Shown: positions 37,371 through 48,054, counted from the first letter of the stretch. The stretch: 64,000 nucleotides of DNA from Devosia pacifica (GCF_014652635.1 NZ_BMZE01000002.1:601562-665561); one strand, 5' to 3'. The notes: generated by a model from the sequence alone, not told the origin. Made by a program: numbers and translations.

Positions 37371-37401
37371 GAGGACGTCGCGCGTGCATCGCGACGTCCT
37401 C
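37371..37401 (-). terminator. perfect 12-bp hairpin after the repeat-protein gene
   Basis: GAGGACGTCGCG (37371-37382) pairs exactly with CGCGACGTCCTC (37390-37401) around seven bases. It lies nine bases after the stop of the repeat-protein gene. The following TAGCATCTTG is not a real U-tract, so termination may be Rho-assisted or the hairpin may simply protect the message. Confidence 0.6.
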
Positions 37402-37410
37402 AATGTCGGC

Positions 37411-38847
37411 TCAGCTCTCGAGAAGAACGATGCGCCCTGCCTCATAGAGCATGCGGCAGTCGGCGGCATCGCGCAGTTCATCGCTGTCGAGCAGGATCGA
37501 AGCAGCACCCGGACCCTCGAAGCGCGGGTCGTCGCAGATATCATCGTCGGCATAGGTCGAGGTGTTGTCGCCAAAATCGATCCCGGATGAATCGTATGGG
37601 GCGCCGGCGACATAGGCGGGGTTGAAGACCGGCTTGATCTCGACTTCGCCGGCATCCGCCAGAGCCTCGCAATCCGTGGCGTCGCTCATCGTGTCGTCGT
37701 TGAGCGGCTTTTTCGCCATCCCCGGGCCGGTGAAGCGCGGGTCGTCGCACTCGCCGTCATTGCTCCACTCGCTGCTGTCGTCACCGAAGTCGAAGAGCGA
37801 CATATCGCCGGCCTCGATCAGGGTGATCGTACCGGCAGAATATGCGGCCTCGCAGTCCGTTGCATCGGACATCATGTCCTCGGCGACCGGGTCGGCGGCC
37901 ATGCCGGACCCAGTGAAGCGCGGGTCATCGCATTCTCCGTCCCTGGCCCAGATGCTGGTATCATTGCCGAAATCGATATCCGAGCTGTTGCCGCCGGCGA
38001 TGTCTGAAGCCTCGTCGACAAGGCTGATGCTGCCAGCTTCATAAAGCGTGCGGCAGTCGGTTGCATCGTGCATCCGGTCGGCCTCAACGAGTTCGACGGC
38101 CATGCCTTGGCCCTCGAAGCGCGGGTCGTCGCACTCGCCATCATTGGCCCAATTGCCGTCGTCGTCGCCGAAGTCGATATCAGCGGGACGCTGGGCAGGC
38201 GTTTCGGGTAGTTGCTCGCTGCCCGTCAGGCGAACCTTTCCCGCCTCGAATAGGGTGCGGCAGTCGCTGGCGTCGGTGCCAATGCCTTGATCGGTCGGGA
38301 ATAGCGCCATGCCAGCCCCGGTGAAGCGCGGATCATCACACTCGCCGTCGTTCGGCCAATCCCCGGAGTCGTCGCCGAAGTCGATACCGGTGGGGTCCGG
38401 GCGGCGAGGGGCAACGGGCTCGTCGTCGGCTGGTGGCGGCGGCGGAGGTGTGACCGCGTTGTCTTCGTCATCGGCGGGCGGCGGAGGCGGGGGTGTTTCC
38501 TCCTCTGCGTCCTGGGTTTCCTGCGCTGCATCGACCAGCTGGATCGCACCCGACTCATAGAGCGTCCGGCAATCTGTCGCGTCGTGTCCTAGATCTGCCT
38601 CGAGCAGGATTTCTGCAACGCCCTCACCCTCAAAACGCGGGTCGTCGCACTCCCCGTCATTGCTCCAGGCTCCGGTGTCGTCGCCAAAATCAACCGTCGC
38701 GTCTGCCTGGGCTAGCAGAATTGCTGCCGGCGATGTCCGCGGCGCGGCAGGATTCTCGGTGCCGAGCGCCAGGACCGGCGTCGCGAGAAGGCCGGCAAGA
38801 CCCGCTCCGAGTAACAGTTTTCCTACCAGAGTTCGGGGATGGGGCAT
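37411..38847 (-). CDS. secreted protein of six 54-residue Asp/Cys-rich repeats
   Basis: A 478-residue exported protein. The signal peptide is at 1-28 (KLLLGAGLAGLLATPVLALG). Six repeats of exactly 54 residues follow at 52-105, 155-208, 224-277, 291-344, 352-405 and 423-476. Each has the frame 'D-F-G-D-D', W (Y in the last), 'N-D-G-E-C-D-D-P-R-F', G-x-G, then 'D-A-T-D-C' and a closing beta segment ('Y-E-A-G-x-I-x-L'). Two cysteines per repeat probably form one disulfide, and the Asp-rich N-D-G-E-C-D-D loop could bind calcium. A Pro-rich linker (two runs of six prolines, P-P-A-D-D-E) sits between repeats 1 and 2. I know this repeat only from uncharacterised alphaproteobacterial proteins; function is unknown. 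Confidence 0.88.
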   Translation of the reverse strand: MPHPRTLVGKLLLGAGLAGLLATPVLALGTENPAAPRTSPAAILLAQADATVDFGDDTGAWSNDGECDDPRFEGEGVAEILLEADLGHDATDCRTLYESGAIQLVDAAQETQDAEEETPPPPPPADDEDNAVTPPPPPPADDEPVAPRRPDPTGIDFGDDSGDWPNDGECDDPRFTGAGMALFPTDQGIGTDASDCRTLFEAGKVRLTGSEQLPETPAQRPADIDFGDDDGNWANDGECDDPRFEGQGMAVELVEADRMHDATDCRTLYEAGSISLVDEASDIAGGNSSDIDFGNDTSIWARDGECDDPRFTGSGMAADPVAEDMMSDATDCEAAYSAGTITLIEAGDMSLFDFGDDSSEWSNDGECDDPRFTGPGMAKKPLNDDTMSDATDCEALADAGEVEIKPVFNPAYVAGAPYDSSGIDFGDNTSTYADDDICDDPRFEGPGAASILLDSDELRDAADCRMLYEAGRIVLLES

Positions 38848-38952
38848 GGCATGCTCTCCTCTGCCGGGCTGATGTTTTTCACCTGAGTGGCCAAAGCCTA
38901 CTCCTAGTTTGTGACTGTCAAAAGGGTGCAGTTCAATCGCACTATCGCCGCA

Positions 38953-39900
38953 CTATCGCGCCGCCTGCACACGCCGCTCGGCTCGCCCGAACCAGTAAGC
39001 ACCGGCAATCACCAGCACCGTGCCGATGGCATGGAATACGGTAAAGACCTCGCCCAGTACCGCGACGGCAATCAACGCGGTAACAACCGGTCCAAGCGCA
39101 GCGGTCGAGGCCGTGGCACGCGCTCCGATCCGGGCGATGCCGGCATTCATCAGGAACGACGGCAGAACTGTGCCGAAAATACCGAGGCACAGCCCATACG
39201 CCAGAGAGGGCGCGTCGAGTGCCAACAGGCTCCCCGGACCATGCGTTATGCCGTTGTGGAGGATCGCGACGAGGCCGGCGCTTGTCATGCCGATGCAGGT
39301 GAAGGCGGCGGAGCCGATGGTGCGCATCTGCCGGCGTGCCAGGTGCTGATAAAGCGCAAAAGTGGTGGCGGCGGCGAGAACCAACGCTGTGCCGGCGAAT
39401 AGCCCCGCCGGCGCTGCCACGAGATTGTAACTGAAGATCACTGCGATGCCCGCATAGGAAATCACCATGCCGGGCAGGACGGTCCAGCTGAAGCGATCCC
39501 CGAACAGCCAGATTCCAAGGATCAGCGTGATGAACGGGTAGGTGAACAGCACCAGCCGCTCATATTGCGCGGAAACGAACTGCAGGCCGAGGAAGTCGAG
39601 ATAGCTCGAAACGAAATAGCCGAGAATGCCGACCAGGATGGTGATGCCAACGAAGCCGGGCGCCAGAGCCTTATGCAGTGTTGGTAAGCGGCGCAGCAGC
39701 AAGAGGAAGACCACGAGGTAGATCGGGATCGCCACCGCCATGCGCAGCGCCAGAACGGTTTCCGTTGGCACACCGTGCGCGTAGGCAAGCTTGATGAAAA
39801 TGCCCTTGGTCGAGAACAGCACGGCGCCGCCGATGGCGAAGGCATAGCCCATCGGATCGATGACGACGCTATTGGATAAAGGCTCTGCATTCGGTGTCAT
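38953..39900 (-). CDS. EamA-family DMT transporter with structured leader
   Basis: Inner-membrane transporter of 315 residues with ten predicted helices in two EamA repeats. The first begins AIGGAVLFSTKGIFIKLAYAHG and the second has 'TFALYQHLARRQMRTIGSAAF'. The ATG at 39900 has AAGG seven bases upstream, and this site lies at the edge of a 6-bp hairpin. The 208-base gap from xerC holds a small upstream ORF and three further hairpins, listed separately. Substrate unknown; the family exports amino acids and other metabolites. Confidence 0.9.
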   Translation of the reverse strand: MTPNAEPLSNSVVIDPMGYAFAIGGAVLFSTKGIFIKLAYAHGVPTETVLALRMAVAIPIYLVVFLLLLRRLPTLHKALAPGFVGITILVGILGYFVSSYLDFLGLQFVSAQYERLVLFTYPFITLILGIWLFGDRFSWTVLPGMVISYAGIAVIFSYNLVAAPAGLFAGTALVLAAATTFALYQHLARRQMRTIGSAAFTCIGMTSAGLVAILHNGITHGPGSLLALDAPSLAYGLCLGIFGTVLPSFLMNAGIARIGARATASTAALGPVVTALIAVAVLGEVFTVFHAIGTVLVIAGAYWFGRAERRVQAAR

Positions 39901-39902
39901 GG

Positions 39903-39926
39903 GCTGACCTTGCTGGTTAAGTCAGC
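39903..39926 (-). promoter_or_regulatory. hairpin at the ribosome site of the DMT gene
   Basis: GCTGAC (39903-39908) pairs with GTCAGC (39921-39926). On the minus strand the 3' arm lies two bases before the ATG and takes part of the AAGG ribosome site into the stem, so folding would reduce initiation. Confidence 0.5.
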
Positions 39927-39948
39927 CGTCCGGCGCGAGCACATGCGA

Positions 39949-40028
39949 CCCGGGCCTGACGGCCGGGCCGGGGAAACGGACGCCTTGGATTACGGCGTCA
40001 AACGTTCGTCCCGGCACCGACTGGTGCC
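39949..40028 (-). promoter_or_regulatory. three consecutive stem-loops in the DMT leader
   Basis: From 5' to 3' on the minus strand: GGCACC/GGTGCC (40013-40028, loop of four), GACGCC/GGCGTC (39979-39999, loop of nine) and a C/G-rich stem at 39949-39967 (GGCC plus CCGGG with one bulge, loop of four). The first two overlap the last codons of the upstream ORF at 39990-40070, so ribosome position on that ORF would control their folding. Confidence 0.45.
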
Positions 40029-40070
40029 AAGAAGCCAGATCGTAATGCTGAGGATCTGAGCCGAACGCAT
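39990..40070 (-). CDS. candidate leader peptide upstream of the DMT gene
   Basis: A 26-codon ORF. It starts MRSAQILSITIWLL and ends with the charged run RCRDERLTP. The proposed -10 element lies eight bases before the ATG, so the message would be nearly leaderless, an arrangement known for the trpL peptide of Sinorhizobium. Two hairpins overlap its end. No single amino acid dominates, so classical starvation attenuation is less likely than nascent-peptide or drug-sensing control. The existence of translation is inference. Confidence 0.45.
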   Translation of the reverse strand: MRSAQILSITIWLLGTSRCRDERLTP

Positions 40071-40078
40071 GGCACTTG

Positions 40079-40106
40079 GGTATACCGCAGGGGCGGGCAA
40101 GGCAAG
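40079..40106 (-). promoter_or_regulatory. promoter candidate of the DMT leader
   Basis: On the minus strand TTGCCT (40100-40105) or CTTGCC one base upstream precedes TATACC (40079-40084) by 15-16 bases. Both hexamers are partial matches. The start would fall one or two bases before the leader ATG. Confidence 0.35.
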
Positions 40107-40108
40107 CG

Positions 40109-41038
40109 CTATCGGCGCGGGTGGGCCTTGTAGTAGCTGTCGAGCAGGCGCTCCGAATCCACCTGAGTATAGATTTGCGTGGTCGATAGCGATGCGTGGC
40201 CGAGAAGCTCCTGGATGGCCCGCAGATCCCCGCCCTTGCTGAGCAGGTGCGTTGCAAAGGCATGACGAAGCGCGTGCGGCGTTGCCGATGCCGGCAGGCC
40301 GAGCGCGCCGCGCAGGCGCTGCATCCGCAACTGCACGAGGCGCGGTGACAGCACCCCGCCTTTGGCGCCGCGAAACAGCGGTTCGTCCCGCGCCGGTCGA
40401 TATGGGGCCATCTGGCGATAAGTTTCGATCGCCTCGCGCACCTGCGGGAGCATCGGCACCATGCGTACGCGTCCGCCCTTGCCGACGACACGCAGGCTGT
40501 CCGCCTCGAGGTCCTTCGCAGTCAGCGAAAGAGCTTCGGAAATGCGCAGGCCCGCGCCGTAGCACAAAGAGAGCACCGCAGTATCCCGCGCCGCGATCCA
40601 TGCGGGCTCCTCGCCATCGCCCGTATCCGCGAGCGCATCGCGCGCCTCGCTTATGGTCATCGGTTTCGGCAAGCCGCGCGGCAGCTTTGGCGTTCGCAGC
40701 GTGTTGAACGCTTCCGTGCTGACGATCTTCTCGCGCTCGAGAAATCCAAAGAACGAGCGCAGTGCGGACAATAGCCGGGCGAGCGAACGCGAGCCAAGGC
40801 TTTCGGCACGACGTTGCGCCATGAAAGCCCGGATATCGGCGGTGCGCAGATCTGCGAGCGTCCCTAGACCGACAGTGCCACCGGTGTGAACGCTCAGGAA
40901 TTCGAGGAACTGGTACAGATCTCGCTGATATGCCTCGAGCGTTTTCGGGCTCAGGCGCCGCACCGCCCCGAGTTCTCGGTGCCAGCGGGTGATTTGCGTT
41001 TTGAGCGCTTCGTCGGTTGCAAATGCCGTGTCGGTCAT
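40109..41038 (-). CDS. xerC: tyrosine recombinase XerC
   Basis: Site-specific recombinase that resolves chromosome dimers at dif together with XerD, 309 residues. The N-terminal core-binding SAM-like domain covers about 10-105. The catalytic set is complete: Arg165 (GAGLRISEA), Lys187 (GKGGRVR), His255 and Arg258 (HALRHAF), His281 (GHASLST) and nucleophile Tyr290 (TQIYTQVD). The location next to priA, length and lack of mobile-element genes nearby argue for housekeeping XerC rather than a phage integrase. Confidence 0.93.
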   Translation of the reverse strand: MTDTAFATDEALKTQITRWHRELGAVRRLSPKTLEAYQRDLYQFLEFLSVHTGGTVGLGTLADLRTADIRAFMAQRRAESLGSRSLARLLSALRSFFGFLEREKIVSTEAFNTLRTPKLPRGLPKPMTISEARDALADTGDGEEPAWIAARDTAVLSLCYGAGLRISEALSLTAKDLEADSLRVVGKGGRVRMVPMLPQVREAIETYRQMAPYRPARDEPLFRGAKGGVLSPRLVQLRMQRLRGALGLPASATPHALRHAFATHLLSKGGDLRAIQELLGHASLSTTQIYTQVDSERLLDSYYKAHPRR

Positions 41039-41156
41039 GGCGGAAAACTAACACACAGATATTGGTAAACGGTATCGCCGTGCGCGCGATGAGCAATTTC
41101 AATCGAGGCGAATTGCATCTGCACGAATCGGGAACAGCACCTATGTTTGGGCTTCA

Positions 41157-43355
41157 ATGAACGAACTCGATCCAAACAGCATGCTGGCGCCACTCGAAGG
41201 CGATGTCGTGGCGGTAATGGTGGGCGTGGCAGTCAGCACGCCCTATTCCTATCGTGTGCCCCCGGGGATGGCCGTTCGGCGCGGCTCTATCGTTGCGGTG
41301 CCGCTGGGTCCGCGGCTGACGCTCGGCGTTGTATGGGGCGCGCCGCGCGATATGGTTGCGCACAACCGGCTCAAGGATATCGCCCGGCTCTACGAGACGC
41401 CGCCGCTGTCCGAGGAATTGCTGCGGTTTGTCGACTGGGTATCGAATTACACGCTCGCGCCACCCGGTATGGTGCTGCGCAGCGTCTTGCGCAGCACCGA
41501 GGCGCTTGAGCCGGAACGCCCGATTACAGCCTATCGCCTGAGCGGGCATGAACCCGAACGGATGACCGATGCGCGGCTTCGCGTTCTCTATACGCTCGCC
41601 GATGGCCTTGCCTGGGCAAAGCCGGCGATCATCGGAGCCAGCGGTGTCTCGGCGTCAGTTGTCGATGGCCTTGTGCGGGCCGGGGCGCTCGAAAAGATCG
41701 AATTGCCTCCACCGCCGGCAGTCGAGCCCCCCGACCCGGATGCCAATGGTGCGAGCCTTAGCCCCGATCAGGCTGCTGCGCTGGCGCAGATTCGGCAGCT
41801 CGAGACCGACAGGTTCGGCGTTGCGCTGCTCGATGGTGTCACCGGCGGTGGCAAGACCGAAGTCTTCTTCGAGGCGGTGGCGGATACGCTGCGGGCCGGG
41901 AGGCAGGCGCTGATCATGCTTCCAGAAATTGCCCTCACGCATACGTTTCTCGAGCGCTTCACCCGCCGCTTCGGCACACGGCCGGCGGAATGGCATTCCG
42001 ACATGACGCCGGTGCAGCGGGCGCGGGTCTGGCGCGGTATTCTCAAGGGCGAGGTGCGAGCGGTGGTGGGGGCGCGCTCGTCGCTGTTCCTGCCGTTCCG
42101 GGAATTGGGGCTTGTGGTGCTCGATGAAGAGCATGACGGCGCCTATAAGCAATCGGATGGTGTCAATTACCACGCCCGCGACATGGCGGTGGTACGGGCC
42201 AATCTGGCCGGCGCCCGCGTCGTCCTGTCCTCTGCGACACCATCGGTCGAATCCCGCAACAATGCCGATCAGGGGCGGTATCGGCACGTGGTGCTAACAT
42301 CGCGCTTCGCCGAGGCAACGCTGCCCGACATCACGGCGCTCGACATGCGAACGGACGGGCCGGCAAAAGGTGAGTGGATCGCGCCGCAATTGGCGCGCCA
42401 GATTTTCTCGACGCTGGAGCGCGGCGAGCAGGCGCTGCTGTTTCTCAATCGGCGCGGCTATGCCCCGGTGACGTTGTGCCGTGCGTGCGGACACCAGTAT
42501 CAATGTCCGGATTGCGACGCCTGGCTGGTCGAGCACAGGTTCCGCGGCGTATTAATGTGCCACCATTGCGGGCGCGAACAACGCATTCCGGATAGCTGCG
42601 GCAAATGTGGGGCCGAAGACACGCTCGTGCCCGTCGGGCCGGGGATCGAGCGCATCGCCGAAGAAGCCGCAGCGCGCTTTCCGGATGCCCGGCGGGTAAT
42701 CCTTTCATCGGACATGGGAACCAACAGCCAGCTCAAGTCGCGATTCTCAGAGATCGAGCGTGGCGAGTATGACCTCATTATCGGCACGCAGCTGGTCGCC
42801 AAGGGTCACCATTTCGACAAGTTGACGCTTGTGGGGGTGGTCGATGCCGATATCGGGCTGGCGCACGGCGATCCGCGCGCTGCGGAAAAGACGTTCCAGA
42901 TTCTCACGCAGGTTGCCGGGCGGGCCGGGCGCAGCGTGCGGCACGGCCGGGCGTTCTTGCAGACCTATCACCCTGAGCACCCGGTGATGCGGGCCATGGT
43001 GACGGGCGATCGCGAGGCCTTCTACCGCCACGAACTGCAGAGCCGGCAGGCCGGTGGGTTGCCGCCATTCGGCAGGCTGGCGGCGCTGATCGTTTCCGCC
43101 AATGAGCACGACGCGGCCATGGGCTACTCGCGCCACCTGCTGTCGGTGGCGCCGATGGCCGAAGGCGTCAGGCTATTCGGTCCAGCAGATGCGCCGGTAG
43201 CCATGGTGCGTGGAAGGCACCGAGTGCGGCTCCTCGCGCAAGGGCCGAAGGGATTGGATCTGTCCGGATATATGCGTTTCTGGCTGGAACAGGCGCAAAG
43301 GCCGACCGGCAACCTCAAGGTGCAGGTCGATATCGACCCGATGAGTTTCTTTTGA
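41157..43355 (+). CDS. priA: primosomal protein N' (replication restart helicase)
   Basis: 3'-5' DNA helicase that restarts stalled forks, 732 residues. The N-terminal DNA-binding domain includes 'YSYRVPPGMAVRRGSIVAVPLG'. Walker A is in GVTGGGKTEVFF (the usual GVTGSGKTE has G for S here), the DEEH box is in VVLDEEHDGAYK, and eight zinc-binding cysteines lie in CRACGHQYQCPDC and CHHCGREQ...CGKCG. Motifs V-VI are GTQLVAKGHHFDKLTLV and QVAGRAGR. The ATG at 41157 has a weak ribosome site and an in-frame ATG lies at 41181. It precedes the ATP synthase operon, as in many alphaproteobacteria. Confidence 0.95.
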   Translation: MNELDPNSMLAPLEGDVVAVMVGVAVSTPYSYRVPPGMAVRRGSIVAVPLGPRLTLGVVWGAPRDMVAHNRLKDIARLYETPPLSEELLRFVDWVSNYTLAPPGMVLRSVLRSTEALEPERPITAYRLSGHEPERMTDARLRVLYTLADGLAWAKPAIIGASGVSASVVDGLVRAGALEKIELPPPPAVEPPDPDANGASLSPDQAAALAQIRQLETDRFGVALLDGVTGGGKTEVFFEAVADTLRAGRQALIMLPEIALTHTFLERFTRRFGTRPAEWHSDMTPVQRARVWRGILKGEVRAVVGARSSLFLPFRELGLVVLDEEHDGAYKQSDGVNYHARDMAVVRANLAGARVVLSSATPSVESRNNADQGRYRHVVLTSRFAEATLPDITALDMRTDGPAKGEWIAPQLARQIFSTLERGEQALLFLNRRGYAPVTLCRACGHQYQCPDCDAWLVEHRFRGVLMCHHCGREQRIPDSCGKCGAEDTLVPVGPGIERIAEEAAARFPDARRVILSSDMGTNSQLKSRFSEIERGEYDLIIGTQLVAKGHHFDKLTLVGVVDADIGLAHGDPRAAEKTFQILTQVAGRAGRSVRHGRAFLQTYHPEHPVMRAMVTGDREAFYRHELQSRQAGGLPPFGRLAALIVSANEHDAAMGYSRHLLSVAPMAEGVRLFGPADAPVAMVRGRHRVRLLAQGPKGLDLSGYMRFWLEQAQRPTGNLKVQVDIDPMSFF

Positions 43356-43559
43356 TTGTCATGTGTGCGACAAACTCGACAGCGCAAGCGACTGGCAAAG
43401 TCTTGCGCGCGCAGACAAGCTTGTGATAGAGCGAGCGCGACTTTGAGGGGGTCCCCGGACGGCCCCCCATCAAGAACAAGACCGAAGCGTCAGCGACCGC
43501 CCGGATTCCAGTGACTACGGGTGGATGCGCGGGCAGGCAACCAAGAGGGTGATGCGGCA

Positions 43560-44120
43560 TTGGCAGCGCAGAAATCAGTGCTTGTACAAATAGCGCGGCC
43601 ATATGCGTCGGCGCTTTTCGACGTCGCCCGGAGCGAGAACCAGCTGGCTTCGGTGGAAACCGCGCTCAGTGATGTCTCGAGGCTCCTGGGCGAAAGCGAA
43701 GACTTCTCGACTTTTCTGAAGTCACCAGCCATCACCACCGAGGCCAAGGCTTCGGCGATGAACACGATTATCGAGCGCTCGCAGACCAATCCGCTCGTCG
43801 CCAACGTGCTGCGCCTGATGGCGCGCAATGGCCGGTTGTTTGTGCTGCCGCAGATGATCGAGGCTTTCAAGGCGATGGCTGCGGAATCGCGCGGCGAGAT
43901 CACCGCGGATGTCACCTCGGCATCGCCACTCAATGACGGCCAGGTCAGCGCCCTGCGGGATGCGCTCGCCGCCCGCGTCGGCAAGTCCGTCACGCTTAAT
44001 CAACATGTCGATGCGTCTCTGATCGGTGGCCTTCAGGTCAAGATCGGCAGCCAGATGATCGACTCTTCGCTCAAAACCAAATTGTCTGCGATGAAGATCG
44101 CCATGAAAGAGGTCGGGTAA
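43560..44120 (+). CDS. atpH: ATP synthase F1 delta subunit
   Basis: Stator subunit joining F1 to the b subunits. The start is uncertain. TTG 43560 gives 186 residues, the usual length, with AGAGGG ten bases upstream; GTG 43521 would add 13 residues without a good ribosome site. The N-terminus [20 protein letters not shown] is the family start, and '[25 protein letters not shown]' ends the protein. The stop overlaps the atpA start (TAATG), showing coupling. Confidence 0.92.
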   Translation: MAAQKSVLVQIARPYASALFDVARSENQLASVETALSDVSRLLGESEDFSTFLKSPAITTEAKASAMNTIIERSQTNPLVANVLRLMARNGRLFVLPQMIEAFKAMAAESRGEITADVTSASPLNDGQVSALRDALAARVGKSVTLNQHVDASLIGGLQVKIGSQMIDSSLKTKLSAMKIAMKEVG

Positions 44121-45655
44121 TGGACATTAAAGCCGCGGAAATCTCTGCGATCCTCAAGGACCAGATCAAGAATTTCGGCCAGGAAGCCCAGGTTTCCGAA
44201 GTCGGTCAGGTGCTCAGCGTCGGTGACGGTATCGCCCGCGTTTACGGGCTCGACAAGTGCCAGGCTGGCGAGCTCGTTGAGTTCCCCGGTGGCATCCGGG
44301 GCATGGCGCTCAACCTTGAAGAAGACAATGTCGGTGTCGTGATCTTTGGCGACGACCGCTCGATCAAGGAAGGCGACACCGTCAAGCGGACTGGCGCCAT
44401 CGTTGATACGCCGGTGGGCAAGGGGCTGCTCGGCCGCGTTGTCGACGGTCTCGGTAATCCGATCGACGGCAAGGGCCCGATCGAGCACACCGAGCGTCGC
44501 CGCGTCGACGTCAAGGCACCGGGCATTCTGCCGCGCAAGTCGGTGCACGAGCCGATGTCGACGGGCCTCAAGGCCATCGACGCGCTGATCCCGATCGGGC
44601 GCGGCCAGCGCGAGCTGGTCATTGGCGACCGTCAGACCGGCAAGACCGCAATCCTGCTCGACAGCTTCCTGAACCAGAAGCCGGCACACCAGGCTGATGC
44701 TTCCGAGAGCGAGAAGCTCTACTGCATCTACGTGGCCGTCGGTCAGAAGCGTTCGACTGTCGCGCAGTTCGTGAAGCAGCTCGAAGACAACGGCGCTCTC
44801 GAATACTCCGTCGTCATCGCCGCTACGGCGTCCGATCCGGCGCCGCTGCAGTACATCGCGCCGTTCACCGGCTGCGCCATTGGCGAGTATTTCCGCGACA
44901 ACGGCATGCACGCGCTGATCGGCTATGACGATCTGACCAAGCAGGCTGTCGCCTATCGTCAGATGTCGCTGCTGCTGCGCCGTCCGCCGGGCCGCGAAGC
45001 TTACCCGGGTGACGTGTTCTACCTGCATAGCCGCCTGCTCGAGCGCGCTGCGAAGCTGAACGAAGATCATGGCCTCGGCTCGCTCACTGCGCTGCCGGTC
45101 ATCGAGACGCAGGCGAACGACGTGTCGGCTTACATCCCGACCAACGTGATCTCGATCACCGACGGTCAGATCTTCCTCGAGACCAATCTGTTCTTCCAGG
45201 GCATCCGTCCTGCCGTGAACGTCGGCCTCAGCGTGTCGCGCGTTGGCTCGTCCGCCCAGATCAAGGCGATGAAGCAGGTTGCCGGCTCGATCAAGGGCGA
45301 GCTGTCGCAGTACCGCGAAATGGCGGCATTCGCTCAGTTCGGCTCGGACCTCGATGCCGCGACGCAGCGTCTGCTCAATCGTGGCGCGCGTCTGACGGAG
45401 CTGTTGAAGCAGCCGCAGTTCTCGCCGCTCAAGACCGAGGAACAGGTGGCGGTGATTTATGCCGGCGTTAACGGCTATCTCGATGATCTGCCGGTCAACA
45501 AGGTCAACGATTTCGAGCAGACGGTGCTGTCCACCATGCGCTCGAAGCACGCCGACCTGCTGTCCTCCATCGCCAAGGAGAAGCAGCTCACCGACGATAT
45601 CCGCAGCCAGCTCAAATCGGCACTCGACGCCATCAAGAAGAGCTACGCGGCCTAA
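44120..45655 (+). CDS. atpA: ATP synthase F1 alpha subunit
   Basis: Non-catalytic nucleotide-binding subunit, 511 residues. The Walker A is GDRQTGKT at 169-176, '[21 protein letters not shown]' is in the central domain, and the arginine finger is in '[25 protein letters not shown]'. The N-terminus ([19 protein letters not shown]) binds the delta subunit. It overlaps atpH by one base and precedes atpG by 24 bases. Confidence 0.98.
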   Translation: MDIKAAEISAILKDQIKNFGQEAQVSEVGQVLSVGDGIARVYGLDKCQAGELVEFPGGIRGMALNLEEDNVGVVIFGDDRSIKEGDTVKRTGAIVDTPVGKGLLGRVVDGLGNPIDGKGPIEHTERRRVDVKAPGILPRKSVHEPMSTGLKAIDALIPIGRGQRELVIGDRQTGKTAILLDSFLNQKPAHQADASESEKLYCIYVAVGQKRSTVAQFVKQLEDNGALEYSVVIAATASDPAPLQYIAPFTGCAIGEYFRDNGMHALIGYDDLTKQAVAYRQMSLLLRRPPGREAYPGDVFYLHSRLLERAAKLNEDHGLGSLTALPVIETQANDVSAYIPTNVISITDGQIFLETNLFFQGIRPAVNVGLSVSRVGSSAQIKAMKQVAGSIKGELSQYREMAAFAQFGSDLDAATQRLLNRGARLTELLKQPQFSPLKTEEQVAVIYAGVNGYLDDLPVNKVNDFEQTVLSTMRSKHADLLSSIAKEKQLTDDIRSQLKSALDAIKKSYAA

Positions 45656-45679
45656 GGCGACGGGAGAGACTGACGGCTC

Positions 45680-46564
45680 ATGGCCTCGCTCAAGGACTTA
45701 AAGAATCGCATCGGGTCGGTGAAATCGACCCAAAAGATCACCAAGGCCATGCAGATGGTGGCCGCTGCCAAGCTGCGCCGTGCGCAGGAGGCAGCGACCG
45801 CCGCGCGTCCCTACGCTGAGCGTATGGACAAGGTCCTGGCCGGTCTTTCAAAGGTCTACGAGGGACGCGAAGGCGCCCCTCCGCTGCTTGCCGGCACAGG
45901 CAAGGATGATGTGCACCTGCTGATCGTCGCCACTGGCGAACGCGGTCTTGCTGGTGGCTTCAACTCCTCGATCGTGCGTCTTGCGCGCGAGCACGCCAAC
46001 CGACTGATCCGGGAAGGCAAGACGGTCAAGATGCTGACTGTCGGGCGCAAGGGCAACGACGTGCTCAAGCGCAATTTCTCGAAGAACATCATCGAGTACA
46101 TCACGCTGCGCGAAGTCAAGCAGCTGGGATTCGCCAACGCCGCCGATATCAGCGGCAAGGTGCTCGAGCTGTTCCGGCAGGGTGAGTTCGATGTAGCGAC
46201 GCTGTTCTATTCGCGCTTCGAATCCGCGATCAGCCAGGTGCCATCGACGACGCAGCTGATCCCGGCCAGAATCGAGACTGAGGACGATGGCGAGGCCAGC
46301 GCTGACTCGCTCGTTTACGAATACGAGCCCAGCGAAGAAGCAATTCTCGAAGACCTGTTGCCGCGCAATATCTCGGTGCAGATCTTCCGGGCACTGCTCG
46401 AAAACAACGCTTCGTTCTATGGCGCTCAGATGACGGCCATGGACAACGCGACACGCAATGCGGGCGACCTGATCAACAAGCTTCAGCTGAGCTACAACCG
46501 CCAGCGGCAGGCTCAGATCACGACCGAACTCATAGAAATCATTTCGGGCGCCGAGGCGCTCTAG
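45680..46564 (+). CDS. atpG: ATP synthase F1 gamma subunit
   Basis: Central rotor shaft of F1, 294 residues. The N-terminal helix [20 protein letters not shown] with [15 protein letters not shown] and the C-terminal helix '[20 protein letters not shown]' with [10 protein letters not shown] form the coiled coil. '[20 protein letters not shown]' is the Rossmann-like middle. A slightly longer 'E-D-D-G-E-A-S-A-D' insert in the middle domain is present. Coupled in the atp operon. Confidence 0.97.
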   Translation: MASLKDLKNRIGSVKSTQKITKAMQMVAAAKLRRAQEAATAARPYAERMDKVLAGLSKVYEGREGAPPLLAGTGKDDVHLLIVATGERGLAGGFNSSIVRLAREHANRLIREGKTVKMLTVGRKGNDVLKRNFSKNIIEYITLREVKQLGFANAADISGKVLELFRQGEFDVATLFYSRFESAISQVPSTTQLIPARIETEDDGEASADSLVYEYEPSEEAILEDLLPRNISVQIFRALLENNASFYGAQMTAMDNATRNAGDLINKLQLSYNRQRQAQITTELIEIISGAEAL

Positions 46565-48022
<1,458 letters not shown>

Positions 48023-48031
48023 GACATCAGA

Positions 48032-48054
48032 TGGCGCCCGTTAATCGGGCGCCA
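48032..48054 (+). other. perfect 9-bp stem-loop between atpD and atpC
   Basis: TGGCGCCCG (48032-48040) pairs exactly with CGGGCGCCA (48046-48054) around TTAAT. It lies nine bases after the atpD stop with no following U-tract and 50 bases before atpC. It could raise atpD message stability relative to atpC, which is needed at one third the amount. Confidence 0.65.

Noticed and set aside
40109..41038. xerC as a phage or island integrase
   Set aside because: Length, motif spacing and position next to priA fit chromosomal XerC, and no mobile-element genes flank it.
39990..41102. 370-codon minus-strand ORF overlapping xerC in another frame
   Set aside because: The body is a frame-shifted shadow of xerC. 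Only its last 26 codons are kept, as a possible leader peptide with its own ATG.
43430..43475. G/C-rich inverted sequence and -35/-10-like hexamers upstream of atpH
   Set aside because: The stem is interrupted and the hexamers are weak, so neither a promoter nor a terminator could be supported.
44033..45550. 505-codon minus-strand ORF opposite atpA
   Set aside because: A shadow of atpA; its Leu/Arg/Asp/Val-rich composition is typical of antisense frames, and atpA is unmistakable.
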